This document shows, piece after piece, positions 7,961 to 19,861 of a stretch of 64,000 nt of DNA. A model generated the notes under the pieces. It ran no database searches and was not told where the DNA came from. It saw only the letters and a program-made list of their open reading frames with translations. The stretch spans positions 5,095,795 through 5,159,794 of the forward strand of contig NC_079972.1 of the NCBI RefSeq assembly GCF_029852145.1, in the 5' to 3' direction. Numbering within the stretch: position 1 is the stretch's first letter; every line of letters starts with the position of its first letter. Position numbers and translations under genes: made by a program. The DNA is from Microplitis mediator. Its lineage: Eukaryota; Arthropoda; Insecta; Hymenoptera; Braconidae.

Positions 7961-8990
7961 TTACAAAAGTTTTCTTTTTTTAATTGCTATTACATTTTCA
8001 TCGTTATCATCATCATCATCATTTTTATCGTCATCATTTGATTTGAATCCCCATGGCAATGTGTCAGTTGAGTCATCCAAAAGTTGTCGTTTGTCATCTG
8101 TCCAGCTTAAGGCAATTTTGTACTGTGCTACTGGCGTCACGTCATGTTTAGAACTTTTAATTAAGTACTGTTTCTTCGTCAAGTTAATGTGATCGTGAAG
8201 ACATCTATCGAAATCATCAAACGTGATAGTTCGCAACGTCGGACCTTTGATTCCCTTTGCTCGTTTTTTCGTTTCATCATCATTTAAAATTTTGTATGCA
8301 TATAGCTTGGCCCTAAGTCCGTTGAAATGAGTCATAATTTTCCCATTATTCTCATCTTTCATCAGACCTAGGACCTTCTTGTTGGCAAGTGGCATATTGT
8401 ATGAGTTTTGAGGTGGGTATCCCGACGTATCAAACTTTGAAATATCACGTTTCATGATTTCGTAGATGTCTGGTACTGTGAAGTGGTAAATTAAACTGTC
8501 AGTGTCCGTGTACATCAACTTAGATTGTTGATTTGTCAAGTTTTGTTTGACATAGTTATAGTGGAAATCATAGATAAATATTTTTGATAAATCTAAAATC
8601 GCGAACCCAGTGTAAATAGGTTTATCAAAATATACCTGGGTTGTTTTCATTTCCGCTATAACCATGTCTTTGTCAAAGATAGTAAGACTATGGAAGTTAG
8701 GTTTGCAAATGAAGTCTGATGCACCATATCGACCAGACCATCTAGTAACTAATTGAACATCTTTGTGTTTCCTAACATTTTCCATAGTCTTACCGAAGAC
8801 TGCGTTATTCATGAGTTTGAAAAAATTCTTCTCAAACTCATTTTGGGCAGCCTTCCTACAGTCTGTATTCTTGTCGATGTATGTCTTTAGCCATGGGGAT
8901 TGCTCAAATTGGAGTACGCGATGAATTTTTTTTAGCTGCATTCCTAAATCTAAACATTGTTTTAAATTTTCACAATGAATTATATATTTA
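7961..8990 (-). pseudogene. protein-primed DNA polymerase B, C-terminal half (element 1)
   Basis: This is the 3' half of the polymerase gene, separated from the 5' half by about 430 bp of palindromic DNA. It carries palm motif B ([18 protein letters not shown]), motif [12 protein letters not shown] with the catalytic Asp-Thr-Asp, and the thumb-side segment [19 protein letters not shown]. It ends in an Asp-rich tail and a KKRKLL basic end. Coding homology extends upstream of the first ATG (8941) to about 8990, in line with it being a severed half rather than a separate gene. On its own it lacks the exonuclease domain and palm motif A, so it cannot be active. Confidence 0.85.
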
Positions 8991-9292
8991 TTTTTTTATC
9001 ATTCATGCAATATAAGTGCTATCTTGGCGCACGCTCTTTTGTTCGCCAAATAGCTGTTTGCCCATTCAACTGTTTCTACGACATTTGTGTGCGTTAAACG
9101 ATTATCTGCGTGCGACAAGTAAATTTGAGTGCGACAAGTAAACTTGTCGCACTCAAATTTACTTCTTGTCGCATGCAGATTATCGTTTAACCCACAAAAA
9201 TGTCGCGGCAACAGTTGAATCAGCAAAAAGCTACTTGGAGAATAAAACAGCGAGCACTAAGATAGTACTTATATTGCATTAATGATAAAAAA
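8991..9292. mobile_element. palindromic foldback element inserted in the polymerase gene
   Basis: This is an almost complete inverted repeat. TTTTTTTATCATTCATGCAA at the left matches the complement of the right end (TTGCATTAATGATAAAAAAA), and the arms meet near 9145 around GAGTGCGACAAG / CTTGTCGCACTC. It carries no coding sequence. It splits the polymerase frame after the TTL segment. The family is unknown; a MITE or foldback element fits. Confidence 0.75.
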
Positions 9293-9421
9293 AACTGTGT
9301 TCAATTCGTGCGGTGTTGTCGATTACCCACTCGAGCGAATGAGCGCACTCACTTCGTTCGTGCGCTCAACTTCGCTCTCGTGGGCAATCGACAACTTACC
9401 GCACTAGTTGTACAATATACT
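9293..9421. mobile_element. second short palindromic insert with GTGCGGT...ACCGCAC ends
   Basis: This GC-richer segment of about 125 bp has the ends GTGCGGTGTTGTCGATTACC and the complementary GGCAATCGACAACTTACCGC. The middle is made of GAGCGAA/TTCGCTC-type short inverted words. It lies directly beside the first palindrome and contains the TAG that ends the 5' polymerase half. The base composition differs sharply from its surroundings. Confidence 0.65.
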
Positions 9422-12202
9422 ATTATCATGCAAAGTTGTACATAATTTAGTAGACTTGCTACCCGGCGGTAAAAAGTGCTCAGGGCACAATGGTAAATCT
9501 TTGTGTAGCTCATGTAGCTCTTGTGGATAGTGCAAGTCTACTTCTAAAATACATCCTACAGTGTCATTAGTATTTACGAAGTTATTTACATTAATTAAAT
9601 CATTTTCATCTACCCACTCAAGTGAGCCTTTAGGTAGTGGCATACTCATTGCCGCGCCATACAAATTATTGACGTCAAAATACATCAAGTATGACTCGGG
9701 TTTTTTAACGTCAAATTCATCACCCATGTACCGATTGTTGGCCTTCGCATACCTATTAGTACACTGAGACACTCCACCTTGTATTCCTTTCTCGATGAAA
9801 AGTACCATTTCGGGGTCAGTCAATAGTTCTAGTTCCACATTTGTGTATTTCAGCATTGCATCGAAAGCTAATCCAGGCGCTGTATAATAGTGCAGCGGGT
9901 CTAAGTTATAATTATTTAAACAACTTTGTCTGAAATTTTCAAATACATCGGCCAAGAGTAGTACATCAGTCTTGAGATATAGATCAGAGTACTCGCCTAA
10001 TGTACTGATGTTAAATTTATTCCAGACAAGTTGAGCAAACGCATAATTATCATCAGTTATACCAGTATTGGATAATTTTGAAAAAAATGAGTTTTGATCG
10101 GGCAACTGTTTGTCATTAAGCTTATCAATGTTTGTAATGTATTCATACGGGAATACACCCTTGCGAGTAACTAATTGAAATTTTTCCGGATCTGGGTAAT
10201 GAAGTCTTGTAATTTTTTTATTGTCATCATCAAGATAAGATGCTAATTTTTCTAAACTTGATGCCATGAATCTAAATGAATCTATAAAGCGTAAAGATAC
10301 GGATATATTATTAATGGACTTTGTAAACGAAATATATCGCTCCTTATTAATTGGCAATAATGTAACTTTACCTCCAAAAACTGTTGCTAATGATTTAATT
10401 AAGAAATGCGAATCATACCCCGATAAATTGTGAAATACTACTGGTATTACATGGGATTTCGGATAATTTAAATTGCATGAGATGTGTGCAGGTCCGCGAT
10501 AGTTGCCCGTAAAATGACAATGATCATAGCGTTTCTCCTTATCAGAGGCTATTGTTTTTTCGCAAATATGACAAACAGTTGACCGATCATGACTCTTTTG
10601 TTGCTGTTTGTCGAGTGGTTTCATAGGTATAGGATTTTTTAAATACTGCTCAACTTCAAATGCAAAATTTTCGAGTTTATTGACAAACCATTTTATGCAA
10701 TCAGATGATCGATTAATTTCAAATTTTGACAAATTATTGTCATAATTACAATGACGATAAAATGCAATGCTGTGTGGAACGTGTTTTTGAATATCATCAT
10801 CATCCCCCTGAGGCTCTAGTGTACACTCTAAGTCTGCGTAGACAACAAATGGTACCGAGTCTTTATTACGATAATTTTTTAATTTTAATATTTTGTTTTC
10901 ATTAATAGGAAATTTCATACGGACTTTATTTAATTTGAAACAGTCATCATTGTGACTATTAAAAGATGTTTCTGTTTTAAAGTGATTTAAACATCTATCA
11001 CAGAAATATAATTTACAGTGCGCCTTAGAAATTTGATTTTTAACTAATCGCGATAGATTTTTAATTAAGGCAAAATGATAAACAGGCTTATAATTTTTAA
11101 AATCATTCTCATTGGACATATTTAAATTTACGTTTGCCTGCACCATTAGAAGATGAATTTTTCTTACATCAGACTTACAATTTTCACTTAAATATAATGG
11201 TATTATAGTACTTTTTTCATCCCCGAAACCGTTAAATTCTGACTCAATACCGTATACATTGATTGATAAATTATTTAACGTTTCGAATTTCAGTATATCT
11301 TTGGGGGTAATAGGAAAATCAATACCTGCATACTTAAGTACGCTGCTGTAATGAGGGTACGATGTTGTCCTCTCCGGATGTCCGGTGTGAGCTTCGTGTG
11401 TTGCCGCAACAACACACCAGAGAAAGCAGTGCTCGTCGTGGTTCTCGATGTTTAAGACTGCGCGTTTGAGGTGAATGTCTCTGGGTAGTCTGACAAAAGT
11501 AGATGCTCCAGCTTGTAGAGGTGTATATCTGGACATTGTGATAACCAAGCTATGGATCTCAAGTAATCTCCACCCCGAGTCCTTTTGATTGAACTCTTCA
11601 ACCTTTTTTAATAAGTTCTCGTTGACATGATTAGCATACCAATCAGCGAGAGATGTTGTGGGTGTAATTTCACGACTTGTGGTGTTGAATGATTTAGTTT
11701 CATCAACGACGTCATTAATTTTTTCATTTCTGAATTTACATACAAGTTCGACGTTGATTTTCACCCCAGCAACATCCCCCAACATTTCTTGGATTTTCTC
11801 AAACACCAAGTCTTGTGAATCGTTTAAAAATTCTCTCAAATCGGTGTGAGAGAGATTTGTGACACATCCAGTTCGAATATTATTGGCGAAAGCGTTATCG
11901 AGATCTTGCCACTTGATGAGTCGATGACGCATTCTCAAATCACCACCTGCAGCCAGGCCGCTGAGTTGAGCAAATTGATCGCCATACCAGCACAAAAGCA
12001 CAATACTGGCTTGAACGCTTCTCTTAATTTGAACACTTGATTGTGGATCTGCCAAAATAGTCTTAAAGTATTCAATTGTCTCAACACACACCTGATAGCA
12101 CCTCTGACAATGTTCTTCATTCACTGACTCTAAGTGCAAATCGTTGTACGATTGTGCAACAGAATTCACTAAACCGTGAAGTGCATCAACTAATCGCGCC
12201 AT
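9404..12202 (-). pseudogene. protein-primed DNA polymerase B, N-terminal part (element 1)
   Basis: The start is taken at ATG 12202 (MARLVDALHG) because element 2 starts at the matching place. In order the protein shows a helical N-terminal region; a Cys259/His376 pair in EHCFLWCVVAA and VYHFALIKNL that resembles an OTU-like protease layout; and a CxxC...H zinc finger near 397-420. Exonuclease motif I is YADLECTL (Asp457, Glu459). An inserted endonuclease VII-like zinc module begins with CHIC (Cys544, Cys547) and continues with YDHCHFTGNYRGPAH. Exonuclease motif II is FHNLSGYDSHF (Asp597) and palm motif A is YFDVNNLYGAA (Asp843). Family members replicate linear genomes with protein-primed ends. 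The frame then runs into the palindromic insert and stops at 9404. All visible catalytic residues in this part are intact; the gene is broken only by the insertion. Confidence 0.9.
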
Positions 12203-12268
12203 TTTTAAATAATGTTTTTTTATCAATAGTTCACAAAAAAAAATGTGTCTTTTTGCACTAAAAAAATT

Positions 12269-12418
12269 AATGAGTGTCAGTTGCACAAAAACTAAAAACT
12301 AATAAGTGTCAGTTGCACAAAAATTAAAACTAATAAGTGTCAGTTGCACAAAAAATTAAAACTAATAAGTGTCAGTTGCACAAAAAATTAAAAACTAATA
12401 AGTGTCAGTTGCACTAAA
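12269..12418. repeat. five tandem ~32-bp repeats upstream of polymerase ATG
   Basis: The word GTGTCAGTTGCAC recurs with starts at 12273, 12306, 12337, 12369 and 12402, spaced 31-33 bp, each followed by an A-rich linker and CTAATAA. They sit in the presumed 5' leader of the polymerase gene, 70-220 bases before its ATG. Element 2 has an unrelated 32-bp tandem repeat at the same place (34772-34880). Confidence 0.85.
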
Positions 12419-12608
12419 AAATAATGTCTATGCACTTCACTTAAACTAAAAATTGTTTATAATTTTTTGTAAAAAAATTATTTAAAAAACCGTAGAGAAC
12501 TTCACAGAGAACTTTAACACAGTAAACGTCAGAGAATATTTGAGCAGAGATTCGTACTTCATTCAGAGACTCGTACTTCTTTTTTGTAGAGTATGCTATC
12601 GCGCGTTG

Positions 12609-12616
12609 CTTTTATA
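12609..12616 (-). promoter_or_regulatory. TATA box of polymerase gene, element 1
   Basis: The minus strand reads CCTATAAAAGC. The same TATAAAAG with flanking GCGCCCCACC and downstream GCATACT is kept in element 2 at 35010-35003, although the surrounding DNA has diverged. The leader downstream contains two GAAGTACGA...TCTCT units in both elements. The start site is expected near 12580. Confidence 0.6.
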
Positions 12617-12645
12617 GGTGGGGCGCGACTCATCAACTGCGCAGT

Positions 12646-12660
12646 AGAAAGTTCTAGAAC
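12646..12660. promoter_or_regulatory. heat-shock element (three perfect pentamers) beside polymerase TATA
   Basis: The sequence AGAAAGTTCTAGAAC is three contiguous alternating nGAAn/nTTCn pentamers, a perfect heat-shock factor consensus. It lies about 30 bp upstream of the polymerase TATA box. Factor binding is inferred from the consensus only. Confidence 0.55.
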
Positions 12661-12666
12661 AACCTG

Positions 12667-12674
12667 TGACGTCA
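12667..12674. promoter_or_regulatory. CRE palindrome TGACGTCA
   Basis: This is a full cAMP-response/ATF palindrome, 7 bp beyond the first heat-shock element, followed by ATGACGCAGTAAAA. A second copy lies at 12800-12807, and element 2 has one at 35223-35230 at a comparable place. It would be read by bZIP factors; use is inferred. Confidence 0.5.
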
Positions 12675-12799
12675 TAAATGACGCAGTAAAAATAGATGTC
12701 GCCCCAAAAAGTACCAACATAACCAAGCAAAAAGTAGTGAAATCCCCTAGAATAACGTGTCAACATAACCTAAAACACCAGGTGGCGCGACAAATAGTA

Positions 12800-12807
12800 T
12801 GACGTCA
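12800..12807. promoter_or_regulatory. second CRE palindrome TGACGTCA
   Basis: This is an exact TGACGTCA followed at once by CCTACTACGCAGTT, the word that opens each unit of the adjoining 92-bp array. In element 2 the CRE is likewise followed by TCTACTACGCAGTT, so the pairing has been kept in both elements. Confidence 0.5.
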
Positions 12808-13095
12808 CCTACTACGCAGTTAGAAAATTAAACAAAGAAAACAAGTTTATTCCTGCACATGAATACGTCATCAGTCTAAAAATAGATCTTCTGGAACTTT
12901 CTACTACGCAGTTATAAAATCAAACAAAGAAAACAAGTTTTTTCCTGCACATGGATGAGTCATCAGTCTAAAAATAGATCTTCTGGAACTTTCTACTACG
13001 CAGTTATAAAATCAAACAAAGAAAACAAGTTTTTTCCTGCACATGAACACGTCATCAGTCTAAAAATAAATTTTCTGGAACTTTCTACTGCGCAG
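12808..13095. repeat. three 92-bp repeats, each with a heat-shock element
   Basis: The units begin at CTACTACGCAGTT and share AAACAAAGAAAACAAGTTT, CCTGCACATG and CATCAGTCTAAAAATA. Each ends with a perfect three-pentamer heat-shock element (TTCTGGAACTTTC at 12889-12901, 12981-12993 and 13073-13085, exactly 92 bp apart). The middle unit has an AP-1 site TGAGTCA at 12956-12962; the others have CGTCATC half-CREs there. The array lies between the divergent polymerase and accessory gene and could serve as enhancer for both. Confidence 0.75.
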
Positions 13096-13229
13096 TTTTA
13101 AAATTAACCAATGGAATTAAAATATTATTGATTAAAAAATTGTGTGGTGGGGTATGATAACAAATAGCTATGTTGGATTTTTAATTATTCAGTAATTCAT
13201 TGTCTGTTGTCGAGATACGAGCTATCAAA

Positions 13230-13733
13230 ATGGAGATGATAATAGATGTGCAAGGGTTTAAAGGCCCAAATAATCAGTTTATTGTAAAAGATCTTGCTTC
13301 AATTACGGTCCAGCATAAAATTGATGGTGTTGAAGAAATGTCATGTACGTTATTCAAACCACCTTGTGATTGGACATCATTATCAAATCAGTGTCAACGC
13401 TTAAATACTTGGGTAACATATAATCATCATGGAATTACCTGGGATGCTGGAAAAACGTCATATTTAAAGCTAAAAGAAACAATTGAACATGTGACTCATA
13501 ATTACAAATATATTTATGTAAAAGGTTTTGAAAAAAAATTGTAGATTCAAGAATTAATTGGATGTGAAAAAATTGTAATTGATTTAGATGATTTTAAAGT
13601 TCCCGCGTTAAAAAATATAAAATTATTAAACAATAATTTTTGTGAATATCACTGTAAATTGAACAATAATAATAATAATTACTTGTGTGCTCTTGAAAAT
13701 GTAATAGTTTTAAAAAATTGGATGCTTAAGTAA
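13230..13733 (+). pseudogene. unassigned Polinton-associated protein, copy B, with nonsense codon
   Basis: This is the same family as the gene at 17-811, shown by MIIDVQGFKGPNNQFIVKDL, FKPPCDW, NHHGITWDAGK and YKYIYVKGFEKKL. The frame from ATG 13230 is stopped by TAG at 13542-13544, then stays open in the same frame to TAA at 13731. That downstream stretch carries family-like VIDLDDFKVPALKNIK and a Cys/Trp-containing C-terminus. A single point change therefore broke a gene of about 167 codons. It is divergent from the polymerase across the heat-shock/CRE region. The family function is unknown; an RNase H-fold nuclease is only a guess. Confidence 0.7.
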
Positions 13734-14250
13734 TTAATAAAATTCAAACTTTGATGTTATTTCTACTTTTTCTTATTATTTTTAAAGATAATAAATAGTT
13801 GTTTAAGTTTTCATAACCTGAAAATTATTTTTAATTAATTAACTTTAGAATTAATTATAATTTTAATTAAATTATCAAATAATTTTGAATTATCGTAGTC
13901 AAAACTGAAGATAAGTTGACATCAATCTACAAACACAACTTGTTATCACACATTTGATTACAGCAAGTTGAAGGATTGAATTTACCGCCACCATTAACGA
14001 TCAGATGTATCGATTTTAAATTTCCCGCGTTTGAAAAAAAAAAAAATTACTTGCATGCTTTTGGATAATGTAAAATCGGCATTTAAAATAATTAAGAGAA
14101 TTAAATTCGATGCAATTCAACCTTTTTTTCTTACAATTATTATTTTTAAAAGATATTGAATAATTGTTTACATTTTTATAACCTCGAAAATAATTTCAAT
14201 AGATTCTGATAGTCACAATTGATGACAAGTTGTCATCAATCTACTATCCC
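13590..14250. repeat. decayed tandem duplication of the 3' end of copy B and its downstream DNA
   Basis: The stretch from about 13590 (GATTTTAAAGTTCCCGCGTT, end of the copy B gene) to about 13960 recurs in degraded form from about 14010 (GATTTTAAATTTCCCGCGTT). Shared later words are ACTTG(T/C)(G/A)TGCT, TTATTATTTTTAAA and TTGACATCAATCTAC / TTGTCATCAATCTAC. The second copy is too damaged to code. From 14250 to about 14700 I see only AT-rich sequence. Confidence 0.6.
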
Positions 14251-14699
14251 AACTTGTTACAATGCGGAATGTAATAAGTTGATGACAATTTTAACGTCAT
14301 CTTACATACAACAGTCAAATTTCGGTCATTTATGTCAACGTCAATTTGCTGACTACCAGAATATATTTTTATGATTTTGATTGTACTACCACTAACGATT
14401 AGATATGTATTGATTATTATATTAATGTTTAATTTGAACAAACAAACAGGTAATTATAATTTATATTTAATTTCAATGAATATCAATGTATTTGAATGAA
14501 TATCAAAGTATTTCAAACAGATGGGATCTTACACCCGATAATTCAAAGACAATGTTGGTTAAATTTTTTGCTCATAGATGGCGGTATTTTAATTGTCTAA
14601 ACTTACGCGCGCAAAATTTTTTCTAAGCATAAATTTATTAATTTTTAATTAATCTATGAATAAAAAACTAATGATTACGATAATAGACAATGTTTTTAA

Positions 14700-15535
14700 T
14701 TGATATTTTCATATAATTTTTCTAAAATATCGTTTAAATCAATTTCTTTAAAAAATGTAAACAGACCAGCATGGTTTGTTACCCACGTGCTCATAGTGAC
14801 CAACGATAAAAGTTATGGAAATTTCTGTGATTGGTTTAAAAAAATCAATTTTTTTTCCGATTGGTCCACTAATTTTTTTTTTGTCTCTCATATGAGATCT
14901 CAGAAAGTGGGGTAGTTTCCAGTAAAAACCTGTCACGATAGACAAAGGGGGTGCAAAAAGCAAGGGCGCACAATTGAATGTAACAAGTTTTTTCTTTTGT
15001 GTGAGTTTTTCTTAAAAGTTTATTGGATAAAAATCAATTAAGACTTGAAAAGTCATCATTTAACAAAGTAAGTAATTAAAAAATTATTTCTTTCAAATCA
15101 AGCAAGTATTTCTATTCTAAATAATTATGTCTAAATACTAAAATAAATAGAAGAAAAATTATTTTTTTTTTAACTTATTTTTTTAAATTAATAGAAACAT
15201 TAACTTTAAACCAAATTCTTTTATATTAATAAATACTTTTCAATTATTTTACTAATTTGTGTAAACAAATTTTTTCTACATGTCTGAAAGTTAATTTTTT
15301 CAAAATTTATTTTTTATTAATAAATAAATAAATAAATAAATAAGATTTTTGTATACATGATTAATTGTGTGTCTAAAAATAAAAAAATTATTTTTTTATA
15401 TTAATACTTAATAAATAAGTTTTTGTATTTTGACATAATTAATTAAAAGAAAGAAAAAAATTTTTTTTAATAATCGTTGAATAATTTTTTTTGTTTGGAT
15501 AATTAACTATAGAATTTTTTTTTTTTTCATTGCAG
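14700..15535 (+). promoter_or_regulatory. probable promoter, 5' exon and first intron of the polyglutamine gene
   Basis: Two CCAAT-type GATTGGT motifs stand at 14829-14835 and 14859-14865. A GTAAGT donor is at 15068-15073. A long pyrimidine tract ends in TTGCAG at 15530-15535, directly before the short leader and ATG of the polyglutamine ORF. A noncoding first exon ending at 15067 and a 468-bp intron is therefore the simplest reading. No transcript evidence is available. Confidence 0.4.
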
Positions 15536-15540
15536 GAAAA

Positions 15541-17826
<2,286 letters not shown>

Positions 17827-17927
17827 TTATATCATTCTACTTTTATTAACAATTCATTGTTAATAACATTTTTATTATTTTATTATATAAGTAATAGTTA
17901 TTAGTTTTTGAAAGTTCTTTATTCCCT

Positions 17928-17933
17928 AATAAA
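17928..17933 (+). terminator. polyadenylation signal of polyglutamine gene
   Basis: AATAAA lies 102 bases after the stop codon, followed by an A/T-rich stretch and an (AAT)n run. Confidence 0.4.
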
Positions 17934-17959
17934 AAAAAGATTTCTAATAATAATAATAA

Positions 17960-18598
17960 TGTTACGTTTTGAATAATTCCCAATATTAATTTTTAATTAT
18001 TTAATAATTATTTGTATCGTCTATAAACAATGGTCACTGATCCTAGTCACAGCACCACTGTTACGTTTTGAGAATTACCCCAAACTAATTAAAAATAAAA
18101 ATAATTTTCAATTATTAAATTTAATTCAGGTTTGGCCTCATTGGAGTATCAACAGACCCCCGGTGGGCCTTGGTCGTCGATTATTTTATTGTAATTATTT
18201 ATTTTGGATAGTGAATGGATAGGTCATAGTGTAGGTGAAAATATTGGGGTGCCAATTGGCACCCCAAAATAAGGTTGAATTAATTTAGAATTAATTACGT
18301 TTATTAACTATATAGAGAGCAGAGGATCGAGCTCTATGAGCTCTCTCGAAGGACTGACTGTTTAGTCATTATAAAAATATAATAAAGTCAACAGAGTTGA
18401 CAAAATGTTGACGCTGCATCTCAGGTTCTCTGTGAGAAAATCGTCGTGGCCCGGGTCTCATGCATCGTCATCTGTTTTGACTGCCCGCGAGCCACGGCGA
18501 CTCTCTTATCGTAACTGATTTCCGTTACATCGAATTAAATTAATTTATGAAAAATAATTAATTTAATTTAATCAATAAAATATTACGGGAACGTAACA
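17960..18598. mobile_element. putative solo LTR (639 bp)
   Basis: The segment begins TGTTACGTTTTGA and ends GGGAACGTAACA, the TG...CA type with short inverted termini, and is flanked by ATAA on both sides (17956-17959 and 18599-18602). An internal duplicate of the first bases starts at 18059. A TATATAGAG box (near 18309) and AATAAA (near 18574) fit LTR anatomy. The ATAA duplication is weak evidence in AT-rich DNA. No internal coding region adjoins it. Ty3/gypsy type is a guess from the termini. Confidence 0.5.
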
Positions 18599-18637
18599 AT
18601 AACTTATTTATAAACACACACACACACACACACACTG

Positions 18638-18870
18638 CATTCTTGGACAAATTAAATTTTTTTTTATTAGTTTTTAAGTGATTATTTAATTGCTCATTTT
18701 ATATACAAATTTTTTTCATTATGTTAATTACATAAAATCATTCTTAGATAAATTAACTATTTATATTAGTTTTTAAGTAATGATTTAATTGCTAACTTAA
18801 TATTAATAAATTTTTTCATTATGTTATTTAAATAAAAACCATTATTGGACAAATTAATTTTTTTCATTTA
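18638..18870. repeat. 101-bp tandem repeat, about 2.3 units
   Basis: Units start CATTCTTGGACAAATTAA (18638), CATTCTTAGATAAATTAA (18739) and CATTATTGGACAAATTAA (18840), exactly 101 bp apart, with TTAGTTTTTAAGT and TTTTTTCATTATGTTA inside. A (CA)n run precedes the array. From 18870 to 19196 there is GC-richer unique sequence without a recognisable gene. Confidence 0.8.
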
Positions 18871-19196
18871 AAATTCACTTCTTCTTCCTATTTTCTACCA
18901 TTCAAAAAGCACCGCGCCGCCGCCGCTTCTGCGGATTATGCACAAGAGAATATATATTTATTCAAATTTCCCGCGTGCATTTTAAACTTCTTCGAGCGTT
19001 GTTGCCGCTCGCGGTTCCTCTCCCCTCCCTCCATGCGTCTCTGTTGCTCGCGGTGGCTTCTCTGCACCAAGGTTACTAGAGTAGTATTTCTAGTAACCTA
19101 TTCTAGTAAACTTGCTCTACACCTCTCCAAGCATCTCTGCTACTCGTGGCGGGAATTTCAAACATAATTCTCTAAACGTCAGTGTGATGTCGCTCA

Positions 19197-19759
19197 CATA
19201 GCTACACTTACGCAAAATGACGTTTGAAATTCCCGTCTATATATTACTTTCATTGAAAACACACACAAAGGTAGCTTGAAGCATCAAACAATGACGCGCA
19301 TGCATAAACAAACATTCAAACTTCCTACACACTTCTATTATTTTATTTTTTCTATCTTTTTTTTATAATCACATTCTATATATTATAAAAAACGAATTTA
19401 TTGTTTAAAGATATATGATTTAAATCTATAATGTATGCATAGAAAATGCATAACAATTGAAAACATATTTTTTATATTAGAAGTTTTAATTTTATTATTA
19501 AATAAAAAAAAAATATACATAAATTTAGAACCATGAAAAAAAATATTTTTTAACTATAATAAGTTTTTTATAATATATAGAATGTAATTATAAAAAAAAG
19601 ATAGAAAAAATAAAATAATAGAAGTGTGTAGGAAGTTTGAATGTTTGTTTATGCATGCGCGTCATTGTTTGATGCTTCAACGTACCTTTGTGTGTGTTTT
19701 CAATGAAAGTAATATATAGACGGGAATTTCAAACGTCATTTTGCGTAAGTGTAGCTATG
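19197..19759. mobile_element. 563-bp foldback element with ~200-bp arms
   Basis: The left arm from 19197 (CATAGCTACACTTACGCAAA) is repeated inverted up to 19759. The arms include ACACACAAAGG, AATGACGCGCATGCATAAAC and CTTCCTACACACTTCTATTA. A further 31-bp near-perfect palindrome (TAGCTATGTATAAT arms) follows at 19753-19783. The element lies just beyond the place where the element 2 polymerase frame is lost. Confidence 0.8.
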
Positions 19760-19861
19760 TATAATATAATTATACATAGCTACATTATATGTATTACTGT
19801 ACTAATACAATGTAATAATTATATTATACAGACAATGTATAATATAATTATTTTTATTATA

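Larger units (their letters stand above)
17..13733. mobile_element. Polinton/Maverick-type endogenous DNA virus (element 1)
   Basis: The block is recognised by its gene set: protein-primed DNA polymerase B, DDE integrase, packaging ATPase with Walker A GPSNCGKT, adenain-like cysteine protease, major capsid protein and putative penton. That combination is the hallmark of Polintons and adintoviruses. The layout is capsid cluster on minus (1106-4597), ATPase-to-integrase cluster on plus (4689-7720), polymerase on minus (7961-12202), then a promoter region and a plus-strand accessory gene (13230-13733). The left end may lie outside the window. I found no convincing terminal inverted repeats or 6-bp target duplication, so the limits given are only those of the recognisable genes. 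Capsid, protease, ATPase, polymerase and one accessory gene carry disabling lesions; the integrase, PLA2, penton, collagen-like and 309-aa genes are open. Confidence 0.85.

Noticed and set aside
12269..12418. CRISPR-like array of ~32-bp repeats
   Set aside because: The repeats are directly abutting with A-rich linkers, there are no unique spacers and the DNA is eukaryotic; this is an ordinary tandem repeat.
1..15500. Terminal inverted repeats and 6-bp target duplication for element 1
   Set aside because: I looked for complementary ends and found none convincing; the left end may lie outside the window. A self-dotplot of an extended contig would settle it.
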